IMG/VR virus record: IMGVR_UViG_3300044858_000473
Span: 1 to 22,166 of that record
Length of the DNA: 22,166 nucleotides
Strand: one strand, 5' to 3'
Source of the DNA: a virus
This document shows positions 1 through 5,237 of this stretch, piece after piece (within the stretch, counting starts at the first letter, position 1; each line of letters starts with the position of its first letter). The notes beneath the pieces were generated by a model. It ran no database searches and was not told where the DNA came from. It saw only the letters and a list, made by a program, of their open reading frames with translations. The position numbers and the translations under genes are program-made.

Positions 1-63
1 CCAAACGATTGTCCATGCCAACATGATTGGTCCTACGATGACCACTTTTTCCATCGGTTTCAT
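1..63 (-). CDS. Start of a small membrane protein (runs off the left edge)
   Basis: The first 21 codons of a gene that continues beyond the window. The ATG at 63 is preceded by a strong Shine-Dalgarno sequence, AAAAGGAGG, with a 4-base gap. The peptide begins MKPMEKVVIVGPIMLAWTIV, a short charged start followed by a hydrophobic stretch that could be a membrane segment or a signal anchor. It follows the secreted transglycosylase gene with a 35-base gap that holds only its ribosome binding site. In this lysis-type neighbourhood a holin or other membrane protein is plausible, but too little is visible to assign a function. Confidence 0.55.
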   Translation of the reverse strand, partial: MKPMEKVVIVGPIMLAWTIVW

Positions 64-98
64 ACAGCCTCCTTTTGGCTGAATGCGACCTTACGGCA

Positions 99-626
99 CT
101 ACTGGGTCAAGGTGTTGGATGCCAGTTTGTGGGTTGTCCACTGAGTCCAGGTGCCGTACTCCCAGATGGCGAGGGCGGCCCGAGCTGCGGTGGGCGGATC
201 TAGCAAGTTATCGCAAGTGCTAACAAGTCCGATGGTCTGTAGATAGCCGTCTGGGTAGTACTTGCTGGGCAGGCACCAGGACTTGGTGTGGATTTGGAAC
301 GCAGTCCAACTGATGCCGTTGTCGCCTCGGACATCCATCCGGCATCGGGACTCGAAGTAGGTGACTGCCCCAACCATTGGCAACTCGGCTTCAGGCCAGC
401 CAACCTCACGGGCTAGGTCTATCCACCCTGGGCAGGATTGGCCGTCAGGCGTCTCCAAATCGCGTAGGAGAGGCTCTGCTGGCTGTGCTGGGGCAAGTGT
501 CGTGGTTGTCACTGGAACGCTTGTAGAAGCCTGTGGTGAGGTTTCTGGGGCGTCTGCGGCTATCGCTGGGACAAGCCCAAGCAGAGCCCCGAAGGCAATG
601 GCTAGGGCGATGGTGAGGGTCTTCAT
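99..626 (-). CDS. Secreted lysozyme/transglycosylase-like protein
   Basis: A 175-aa exported protein. Residues 1-23 form a Sec signal peptide (MKTLTIALAIAFGALLG...) with a likely AIA/AD cleavage site. A Pro/Thr-rich linker follows (about 25-55, including TTTT). Residues 60-170 resemble soluble lytic transglycosylase/goose-type lysozyme folds: YFESRC at 90-95 offers E92 as the catalytic acid, GDNGISWTAFQIH at 101-113 matches the usual G-x-S-x-GLFQI region, and a DPPTAARAALAIW helix leads into a GTWTQW motif. Family members cleave the peptidoglycan glycan strand. Four cysteines (65, 95, 118, 138) could form disulfides outside the cell. The ATG at 626 has a weak AAGGG site about 10 bases upstream. 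The preceding 139 bases carry a structured leader. The role could be lysis from outside the membrane or local wall remodelling. The domain call is by motif only. Confidence 0.75.
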   Translation of the reverse strand: MKTLTIALAIAFGALLGLVPAIAADAPETSPQASTSVPVTTTTLAPAQPAEPLLRDLETPDGQSCPGWIDLAREVGWPEAELPMVGAVTYFESRCRMDVRGDNGISWTAFQIHTKSWCLPSKYYPDGYLQTIGLVSTCDNLLDPPTAARAALAIWEYGTWTQWTTHKLASNTLTQ

Positions 627-651
627 GAGTGGTAATCCCTTCAGGATGTAA

Positions 652-681
652 CCGCATCAGCCAAGGAGGAAACTGATGCGG
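652..681 (-). promoter_or_regulatory. 9-bp hairpin with an anti-Shine-Dalgarno loop
   Basis: In the transcript, CCGCATCAG and CTGATGCGG form a perfect 9-bp stem around a 12-base loop, TTTCCTCCTTGG. The loop contains CCUCCUU, the ribosomal anti-Shine-Dalgarno core, and nine of its bases are perfectly complementary to CCAAGGAGG further upstream (741..749). No U-tract follows, so this is not a normal intrinsic terminator. It sits 25 bases upstream of the transglycosylase start, within its only sizeable leader. A regulatory role is inferred. Confidence 0.5.
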
Positions 682-740
682 GGCCGTCAACTCTTTTCCC
701 GCCGAGGCAGAGGACTGACCACTGCCCAGCATACTGGACA

Positions 741-749
741 CCTCCTTGG
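741..749 (-). promoter_or_regulatory. Very strong Shine-Dalgarno site in the leader, partner of the hairpin loop
   Basis: The minus strand reads CCAAGGAGG, then TG and TCCAGT, then an ATG at 732. AAGGAGGTG is the best match to the 16S rRNA tail seen in this window. The frame it opens runs 95 codons to 445 and overlaps the transglycosylase gene out of frame, with composition unlike a normal protein. The site is perfectly complementary to the hairpin loop at 661..669, and its first bases also close a small 5-bp hairpin (CTTGG ACATC CCAAG). It may drive a leader peptide or act as a pairing partner rather than start a real gene. Confidence 0.4.
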
Positions 750-766
750 GATGTCCAAGCCGAACC

Positions 767-1027
767 CTACCTGAAGTCGGTGGGGAGGACAATCCTTATC
801 TTGACGACCATTCCGACCGGGACGCACAGCACCCCGTCAACGGAATGGTCAACGCCGATGCTTTGGGCGAGCACGACGTGGTCGGGTTTGGCGTCTGTCA
901 TCAGCCAGCCTATGGATTTCACTTGGTATGACTCTTGGTCTAGGTCCTCGATGTCCATCCAGGCGTTCTCAGCGTGGGCATCCAGCCAGGTCAGTTCAAC
1001 TATTTTGGCGTTACTCAGGTCAGCCAT
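767..1027 (-). CDS. Small conserved phage-type protein, function unknown
   Basis: An 86-aa soluble protein with no signal peptide or membrane segment. It is rich in Asp, Val and Ile and looks like a compact beta-rich domain; the middle reads SIGWLMTDAKPDHVVLAQS and the end VPVGMVVKIRIVLP. I recall similar small proteins (WLDAHA... then a VLAQS block) from phage genomes, without a known function. The ATG at 1027 overlaps the end of the phosphoesterase gene by 13 bases and has GGAG 8 bases upstream, so it is probably translated with that gene. It could be a small regulator or accessory protein; the sequence does not say which. Confidence 0.6.
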   Translation of the reverse strand: MADLSNAKIVELTWLDAHAENAWMDIEDLDQESYQVKSIGWLMTDAKPDHVVLAQSIGVDHSVDGVLCVPVGMVVKIRIVLPTDFR

Positions 1028-2022
1028 ACCACGTACTCCGCAGTCACTTGCCCTTTGTCTGGGTTGACGAAGTGCAGTCGTTGTGATGGTTTGCCGGTGG
1101 CAGCGACGAACTCTTTGGCGTACTCGGAGTCCGATTCGATGCTGCCGGATACGAACACTCGGCCACCGTTGGCGAGGGTCATCGTGATGTTCTGGTGGTA
1201 GTGGCCCATGTAGCAGTCGTTGAAGTCGGCGATTACTCCTGATGCCCAGGCGTTGACTTTGCGCATGATGCCGAACGCTGGCACGTTGCCTCCGAAGGAT
1301 TTGACTTCATCGCCGTGGACGAGGAGCACGTGGTAGTTGCCGATGGAGAAGGTTTGATACCAGGCTTCGGAGTGTTGCCAGATGACTGGGAGGTCTTTGG
1401 TTCGGTCTTGGGCGATGCGGTATGCCATCCGGTCGACGTTGTCGCCTGCGTAGGTTCCGTCGCCGTAGCGGCCGAGGCGTCCGTGGTTGCCCCATTCGCA
1501 GACGATCCGCAAAGGCTTAGCGAAGTTCGCTTGCAAGGTACGCACCATCTGCTCAATGATTCGAGCGGTCTCAAAGAGCTGCTCGAATAGGTGTGCTTCA
1601 ATTTCCCACACTTGGCTGGGGAACACGTTGCCGCCACCTTCAACCATGTCGCCACCCAACATCAGGACACATTCGTCTACCGGGTGGTCTTTGCGTTGGA
1701 TGTCGGTGAGGGCGATGACTTTGTCGGTGAACTCTGCGATGCGCCGATCAGCAACCTGAATGTTGTACGAGGCTGTCCGTTTGCCTAACTGCCAGTCGGT
1801 GGCGTGAACCAAGGCAACTTCGTGCCCTTTGCGTCGCTTATCCAAGGCAGGCCGCTTGACAGTTGCGCCTCGCCCAGATGCCTTAGCGGCCTCATAGGCG
1901 GCCTGGTAGATGGCTCCGACGATGTCGTCGGTTCGACGTTTGTTTCGGGCGGCTTCCGCTTGGGCTTTCTTGAGGAGCTTTTGAAGTTCGTCAACTTGGG
2001 CCTGCTCGTCGTACTCGGTCAT
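1015..2022 (-). CDS. Calcineurin-like metallophosphoesterase
   Basis: A 335-aa protein. Residues 1-50 are a charged helical, probably coiled-coil segment. The rest carries the metallophosphoesterase metal motifs in order: DWQ at 76-78, GGD with D125, GNH at 178-180 (N179, H180), HGD at 236-238, and GHYH at 273-276. The order and spacing resemble Mre11/SbcD-type and phage phosphoesterases, which use two metal ions to hydrolyse phosphodiesters, often in DNA. The first motif is normally D-x-H; here the histidine is glutamine (Q78), which could alter one metal site. The ATG overlaps the stop of the upstream 77-aa gene in an ATGA arrangement. No SbcC partner is visible. Within a lysis region it is an accessory gene; DNA processing, counter-defence or nucleotide turnover are all possible. 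Confidence 0.85.
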   Translation of the reverse strand: MTEYDEQAQVDELQKLLKKAQAEAARNKRRTDDIVGAIYQAAYEAAKASGRGATVKRPALDKRRKGHEVALVHATDWQLGKRTASYNIQVADRRIAEFTDKVIALTDIQRKDHPVDECVLMLGGDMVEGGGNVFPSQVWEIEAHLFEQLFETARIIEQMVRTLQANFAKPLRIVCEWGNHGRLGRYGDGTYAGDNVDRMAYRIAQDRTKDLPVIWQHSEAWYQTFSIGNYHVLLVHGDEVKSFGGNVPAFGIMRKVNAWASGVIADFNDCYMGHYHQNITMTLANGGRVFVSGSIESDSEYAKEFVAATGKPSQRLHFVNPDKGQVTAEYVVWLT

Positions 2023-2252
2023 GAAGAAGCAATCTCGCCACGAATCCGAGCCAACGCCGTGTACGAAGCAGGGAACCCTTTGTTCTTCAAGACCCTGTGG
2101 ATGACTGCGTTGTTGATGCTTGGGTCTTTGCAGGCTTTCTCAAAGTCTTTCCAACCTGCATCTCCGAGGAACTCACGCAGTCTTGAATCAACCTTATTTG
2201 CGTTTGGTCGCTTTGCTTGCTCGAGCCGTAGCGCGTCTAGGAACTCTCCCAT
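2019..2252 (-). CDS. Small helical protein, possible DNA-binding
   Basis: A 77-aa, charged, mostly helical protein. The section LREFLGDAGWKDFEKACKDP, followed by NNAVIHRVLKNKGFPASY, reads like a helix-turn-helix-type small protein: helices separated by short turns and a basic second half. I recall similar short proteins in actinobacteriophages, where their role is not settled. The start at 2252 is well supported by AGGAG 7 bases upstream, even though it overlaps the preceding holin-like gene by 59 bases in another frame. Its stop overlaps the start of the phosphoesterase (ATGA), so the two are probably translated together. A regulator is a guess from the fold impression alone. Confidence 0.6.
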   Translation of the reverse strand: MGEFLDALRLEQAKRPNANKVDSRLREFLGDAGWKDFEKACKDPSINNAVIHRVLKNKGFPASYTALARIRGEIASS

Positions 2253-2460
2253 TGCTTTTCTCCTCTATGTGCCATTGAAGGTGTGAATCCACCTTACCCT
2301 CCACGCGGTCTACCGTGTTGGATACTCGGTCAAGTACGTCCATCACTTTGGCGTGGTCATCACGGTTCTCACGCCTGAACTGTTGGATGATTGCGACGAT
2401 GATTGAGGCAACTGCGGCACTTACGCCGACAACGAGGAATGCCCAACCTTGGTCAAGCAT
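2194..2460 (-). CDS. Holin-like membrane protein with one TM segment
   Basis: An 88-aa protein when started at the ATG at 2460. It has an N-terminal hydrophobic segment (about residues 5-27, WAFLVVGVSAAVASIIVAI), then a charged helix (RRENRDDHAKVMDVLDRV) of coiled-coil character, and a Lys/Arg/Ala-rich tail. Proteins of this layout, one membrane helix plus an ENRDDHA-type cytoplasmic helix, commonly sit next to endolysins in actinobacteriophages and are treated as holins or holin partners. The frame is open further upstream (to 2526), but the longer version lacks this layout and would overlap the endolysin by 74 bases; the 2460 start overlaps by only 8. No clear Shine-Dalgarno precedes it, so translation is probably coupled to the endolysin. 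It overlaps the next gene by 59 bases. Confidence 0.65.
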   Translation of the reverse strand: MLDQGWAFLVVGVSAAVASIIVAIIQQFRRENRDDHAKVMDVLDRVSNTVDRVEGKVDSHLQWHIEEKSNGRVPRRATARASKATKRK

Positions 2461-2959
2461 TGGCTTTGGGTGGCGGAACTGTGCCGTTGCGGATGTGCTC
2501 GAAGCGGGTCTTGTATTCGGCTGCATCGTCGGCGAACTTCGGGCCGATCTCTATGTGCAGCCAGTCCCCACCGCCAGAACCCGTGATTGTTTGCTTGGTG
2601 TAGTCCTGCCAAGCGGCACGGTCACAACGCCAGCCGCGACCGAACTGTGGGAAGTAATCCAAGACGCATTCGATGTGCAGGTACCGCCAGTTGGCAAGCA
2701 GGATGTCAAGCGTCTCTAATGCTTTGACACGGCCGTTTGGTATGCCTTTGGTTTCCATCTTGCGATACGACATGTCGGTGGCCCGCCCGGTGGCATGAAC
2801 ACTCAACGTGGTCTTGCCACGCATGGGGCGATTCGCATAGGTTCCATTGTTCCAAAGCGCACCATCAGACAACTTCGCCACCTCAATGACGAACTGCTCC
2901 AGACCTGCCCGCTTACCTTTGGCAGCACCGTCAGTGGTGCCCGTGTACGGGCGAGTCAT
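2453..2959 (-). CDS. Endolysin, M15-type peptidoglycan peptidase
   Basis: A 168-aa protein with the zinc-binding pattern of the M15/VanY-like peptidases: SVHATGRATDM at 53-63 supplies H55 and D62, and GGDWLHIEIGP at 130-140 supplies H135 and an acidic residue (E137). These enzymes cut peptide cross-links in peptidoglycan (D-Ala-D-Ala carboxypeptidase or L-Ala-D-Glu endopeptidase type). There is no signal peptide, so release would depend on a holin, and holin-like genes lie on both sides. The ATG at 2959 follows the stop of the upstream holin-like gene by two bases. The length is that of a catalytic domain alone, and no separate wall-binding repeat is visible. Together with the secreted transglycosylase, the phage encodes two kinds of wall-cutting activity. 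Confidence 0.8.
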   Translation of the reverse strand: MTRPYTGTTDGAAKGKRAGLEQFVIEVAKLSDGALWNNGTYANRPMRGKTTLSVHATGRATDMSYRKMETKGIPNGRVKALETLDILLANWRYLHIECVLDYFPQFGRGWRCDRAAWQDYTKQTITGSGGGDWLHIEIGPKFADDAAEYKTRFEHIRNGTVPPPKANA

Positions 2960-2961
2960 GA

Positions 2962-3159
2962 CTACTTCGTGCGGCCGAACGCAGCGTCTTTGGGGTTGAC
3001 GTAGCGCAAGATCGGTGGGAGTGCCGCAGCCAGGGCGGCTTTCACCAAGTCATCGGGTGCATAGTTGCCGGTTGACGCAACTGCGACAACGGCAGCGAGC
3101 ACGCTGCGAAGGTACGAATGGAGCATCGCTTTGTGTTGCTCATTCAGGTTCAAGTTCAT
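2962..3159 (-). CDS. Holin-like small protein
   Basis: A 65-aa protein with a short polar start, a hydrophobic Ala/Val segment (RSVLAAVVAVASTGNYAP), a second Ala-rich hydrophobic segment (DLVKAALAAALPPILRYV) and a polar tail NPKDAAFGR. Two short membrane helices separated by a turn, next to an endolysin, is typical of phage holin-like proteins, and the closing LRYVNPxDxAFGR pattern is one I recall from such proteins. The start at 3159 overlaps the preceding gene by 20 bases; only a weak AGAG precedes it. A pore-forming role in lysis is inferred from size, hydrophobicity and neighbours. Confidence 0.6.
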   Translation of the reverse strand: MNLNLNEQHKAMLHSYLRSVLAAVVAVASTGNYAPDDLVKAALAAALPPILRYVNPKDAAFGRTK

Positions 3160-3412
3160 TGTTCTCTGCTTTCTTCTTGATGCCGTTAGACGCTACTAGA
3201 CCTGACAGGGTTCCTGTCATGAATACGACGATGGTACTCAACATGTCCACGAAGGCGATGTCATTGGGGCTGGACTCAATCGGCTGCGATACGAATAGCA
3301 GTCCCCAGACGAAACCTATGACGATGATTGCGAACACGGAAGCCAAGATGATTCCAACTGCTGCAATCAGCCGTACATGGATTTCTTCAGGTGTAAGTCG
3401 GCGTCGGTTCAT
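3140..3412 (-). CDS. Small membrane protein with two TM segments
   Basis: A 90-aa protein starting MNRRRLTPEEIHVRL. It has one strong membrane segment (about 15-42, AAVGIILASVFAIIVIGFVW), a short loop, a second hydrophobic segment (about 58-76, FVDMLSTIVVFMTGTLSGLV) and a charged tail ending KKKAENNELEPE. The ATG at 3412 is chosen over an upstream in-frame ATG (3436) because it overlaps the stop of the 37-aa lipoprotein gene in the ATGA arrangement used throughout this operon, and because the upstream extension would lie entirely inside that gene. It sits in a run of tiny membrane proteins ahead of the endolysin, so a holin, antiholin or other lysis role is plausible. No family is recognised with confidence. 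Confidence 0.65.
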   Translation of the reverse strand: MNRRRLTPEEIHVRLIAAVGIILASVFAIIVIGFVWGLLFVSQPIESSPNDIAFVDMLSTIVVFMTGTLSGLVASNGIKKKAENNELEPE

Positions 3413-3522
3413 GGGTTGCATCCAGCCAGAGGGCATTCCTCACCGGTTCGAGGGTTGAAGTTTGTGCGGGTTGTTTCGCAACCAGCCAACAGCAACGTCA
3501 AAACGATTAGAGCAGCTCTCAT
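3409..3522 (-). CDS. Tiny lipoprotein (37 aa)
   Basis: A very short gene. The peptide begins MRAALIVLTLLLAGCETT: a positively charged start, a hydrophobic core and a perfect lipobox L-A-G-C with C15 as the lipidated residue. The mature peptide would be only 23 residues, with two more cysteines (C30, C35) and prolines, and ends GCNP. Its ATG overlaps the stop of the preceding gene (ATGA), GAGG lies 4 bases upstream, and its own stop overlaps the next start (ATGA), so the coupling supports a real gene. The size recalls outer-membrane spanin subunits such as Rz1, but an actinobacterial host would make a true spanin unexpected. It could instead be a surface-anchored lysis factor or a superinfection-exclusion lipoprotein. 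Confidence 0.65.
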   Translation of the reverse strand: MRAALIVLTLLLAGCETTRTNFNPRTGEECPLAGCNP

Positions 3523-3692
3523 TTGTCCTCATCCGATTGACTTGCTGTTCCTGCCAAGTGTAATGCAAGAGACAGAATCGTGAAGAACAACGCCCAGTTC
3601 TGAATCGACCCGGACAGGGTCATGATGGTGATGGCGGATGCACCCAGGGTGAAACCCAGGGCGAGCATCTCGTTGCCAATCTTCTTGAACAT
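3519..3692 (-). CDS. Small two-TM membrane protein (57 aa)
   Basis: A 57-aa protein: a short basic start (MFKKIGNEM), a hydrophobic segment (LALGFTLGASAITIMTL), a short polar break (SGSIQN), a second hydrophobic segment (WALFFTILSLALHLAG) and an acidic tail (QSDEDK). The ATG at 3692 shares one base with the stop of the mucin-like gene (TGATG), and the stop overlaps the start of the lipoprotein gene. That tight chain, with clean membrane topology, supports it as real. Its size and hairpin topology suit a small holin or a partner of the lipoprotein. The function is not established by the sequence. Confidence 0.65.
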   Translation of the reverse strand: MFKKIGNEMLALGFTLGASAITIMTLSGSIQNWALFFTILSLALHLAGTASQSDEDK

Positions 3693-5050
3693 CAGTTATT
3701 CCGTCTACGCAGGCTCGCACCAACAGCCACCATTGTAGAAGAAACTGCCACCAGTGTCCTTCGTTCTTCCACAGGAATCGTGGAGCCAACCATCACATAG
3801 GAATCAAACAGCCCGGTGAACACGTTGATGGCCGCCTCGAATGCTTCACGAACTTCCTTCGGTGCTTCTTGCACCGCGTCCACGATTGCTTCACCTTGCT
3901 CGGCAGTCAACTCCTCAACGACGACCGCTTCAAAGATTGCTTCGGCCTGCGCCTCGGTGACAACTGCCAAGACCTCTGAGGTCGTGGCAAGTTGTGTGGC
4001 CTGCTCGGTGGTCGGGGTGGTGGCAAGGATTTGTTCTACGGCTGCGACGATTTGCTCAGGTTCGAGGACGGTGACGTCGGCGAGTAGCTCTTCTACGAAC
4101 TCGTCCACTTCTTCTTCGGTGCTAGTTTCGGGCAATGCTTCTGTCTCTGGCTGCTCTGGTTCTGATGGCTCCGGCAGCGTTGTGGTTGTGGGTGCTGGCT
4201 CGGTGGTTGTTGATTGAGGAGGCACAGTTACAGATGGCAGAGTCGTCTCGGGAACTGGATCAACAAACAGAGTCGTCGTAGTTGATTCGGTAGTTGTTGT
4301 CGGAGGCTCGGTCGTAGTCGTAGTGGTGGAAGTCGTAGTGGTGGAAGTCGTAGTCGTAGGCGGCTCAGTAGTTGTAGTCGTGGTGGTAGCCGGGGCGACG
4401 TAGACGGTCGTGGTTGTCGTGGTCTGCTCGGTGGTGGTGGTTGCAGGCTCAGTCGTGGTCGTCGTAGAAGTGGTGGTGGTTTCTGGAACGGTGGTGCTAG
4501 TCGAAGTGGTGGTGGTTGGTGTTGAGGTTTGGGTGAACGCTTCGTCGGGAACTATTGACCAGCCTGCGTCGTCAATGTTCCAGACAAGCATGATGCAGGA
4601 CGACCCGCCGTGCTCATACATCCACACGTTGAGCGGCTGGATGCCTGCCTCAATCTCTAGTTGACCTGACGGTATCCAGGAGCAGCCTTGGTCGTTCCAT
4701 GATTCAAACTCGTTGCCGCCGATGTCCGCATAGCCACCGTCGTCTGTGGCCAACCAGAACTCAATCGTCGTGTGTTCAGGGATGTTGATGTAGCCAGTCA
4801 TGTGAACCATGAACAAGTCGCCTGTGCAGCTCTCGTATGGTTCGCCGTCGTAACTGCGGTTGATGTTGTTCTCTGTCTCGGTTCCGCAGATCGGATACTC
4901 GCTGGTGGAACGTAGCGGTGGTATCTCGTCGATGGTGTAGTAGGTGGTGGCAAGCCCTGGTTGCGGGTCTGCTTGTGCGGTAGTCGGCCAGAAGGCGAAG
5001 AAGACTGCCGGTGCGAGTATCAGCCAACGAAGGCTGTTAGAGAGGCGCAT
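3692..5050 (-). CDS. Secreted PA14-like protein with a mucin-like Thr/Pro stalk
   Basis: About 452 aa. A signal peptide covers residues 1-27 (MRLSNSLRWLILAPAVFFAF, ending AQA/DP). Residues 28-170 hold a Cys- and Trp-containing beta-rich domain whose ATDDGGYADIGG motif (about 101-112) is typical of PA14 carbohydrate-binding domains. Residues 173-291 are a Thr/Pro/Glu stalk with long Thr runs. An acidic section and two helical Glu/Ala/Val-rich stretches (about 310-425) follow, then a weakly hydrophobic end and RRRNN. The layout is that of an exported adhesin, and Thr-rich stalks of this kind resemble exported Acidimicrobiia proteins. The frame is open from a TTG at 5056; the ATG at 5050 is preferred but GAGG abuts it, so the start is uncertain. 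It follows the fibre genes, so it could be a host-surface protein made during infection or an unusual virion adhesin. Host origin is inferred. Confidence 0.75.
   Translation of the reverse strand: MRLSNSLRWLILAPAVFFAFWPTTAQADPQPGLATTYYTIDEIPPLRSTSEYPICGTETENNINRSYDGEPYESCTGDLFMVHMTGYINIPEHTTIEFWLATDDGGYADIGGNEFESWNDQGCSWIPSGQLEIEAGIQPLNVWMYEHGGSSCIMLVWNIDDAGWSIVPDEAFTQTSTPTTTTSTSTTVPETTTTSTTTTTEPATTTTEQTTTTTTVYVAPATTTTTTTEPPTTTTSTTTTSTTTTTTEPPTTTTESTTTTLFVDPVPETTLPSVTVPPQSTTTEPAPTTTTLPEPSEPEQPETEALPETSTEEEVDEFVEELLADVTVLEPEQIVAAVEQILATTPTTEQATQLATTSEVLAVVTEAQAEAIFEAVVVEELTAEQGEAIVDAVQEAPKEVREAFEAAINVFTGLFDSYVMVGSTIPVEERRTLVAVSSTMVAVGASLRRRNN
4178..4534 (-). repeat. Low-complexity Thr-codon repeat tract
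   Basis: This part of the PA14/mucin-like gene consists largely of ACT/ACC/ACG/ACA codons broken by Pro-Glu pairs, giving irregular repeats of EPPTTTT and TSTTTT type. On the plus strand it appears as GTAGTCGTAGTGGTGGAA-like repeats. The tract is imperfect, which fits a protein-level repeat under selection. Slippage-driven length variation between strains is likely. Confidence 0.8.
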
Positions 5051-5237
5051 CCTCAACTACTGGTGGTGCGCTGAACGTGTCGGTGTCTGCGTCGTAGATC
5101 CAGCCGATGGCAACGGTCAAAGGTTCTGGGCCGAGGTCGTGCCAGTCACCGTCAAGATTTGCTGTCGCCCATTCGTAGTCGCCAACGATGATGGCTTCAA
5201 CGATGTTGTTCGCTAGTTGTGCGACGTAGTTCTTCAC
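5037..5237 (-). CDS. Small protein coupled to the tail fibre, possible fibre accessory
   Basis: A 66-aa protein starting with GTG, which overlaps the stop of the fibre gene (GTGA). The sequence runs VAQLANNIVEAIIVGDYEWA, then VAIGWIYDADTDTFSAPP. Short proteins with this layout, a V...NNxV..xIVG..EWA opening and an IGW.YD....F..PP ending, are common directly after phage fibre genes and often appear as a C-terminal domain of fibre or fibre-assembly proteins. A chaperone or a small tip subunit for the glycine-rich fibre is the likeliest role, by position and resemblance. The end overlaps the start of the secreted PA14-like gene by 14 bases. Confidence 0.6.
   Translation of the reverse strand: MKNYVAQLANNIVEAIIVGDYEWATANLDGDWHDLGPEPLTVAIGWIYDADTDTFSAPPVVEDAPL

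Noticed and set aside
652-681. Intrinsic terminator
   Set aside because: The stem is followed by GTTACATCC-like sequence in the transcript rather than a U-tract, and the next gene begins 25 bases later; a leader structure is more likely.
445-792. A 115-codon minus-strand frame over the transglycosylase leader
   Set aside because: Composition is unlike a protein and it overlaps a gene with a clear signal peptide out of frame. Only its strong Shine-Dalgarno site at 741..749 is kept, as a regulatory observation.
4178-4534. CRISPR-like or intergenic tandem repeat
   Set aside because: The repeats are codon-phased Thr/Pro/Glu coding sequence without fixed-length spacers.
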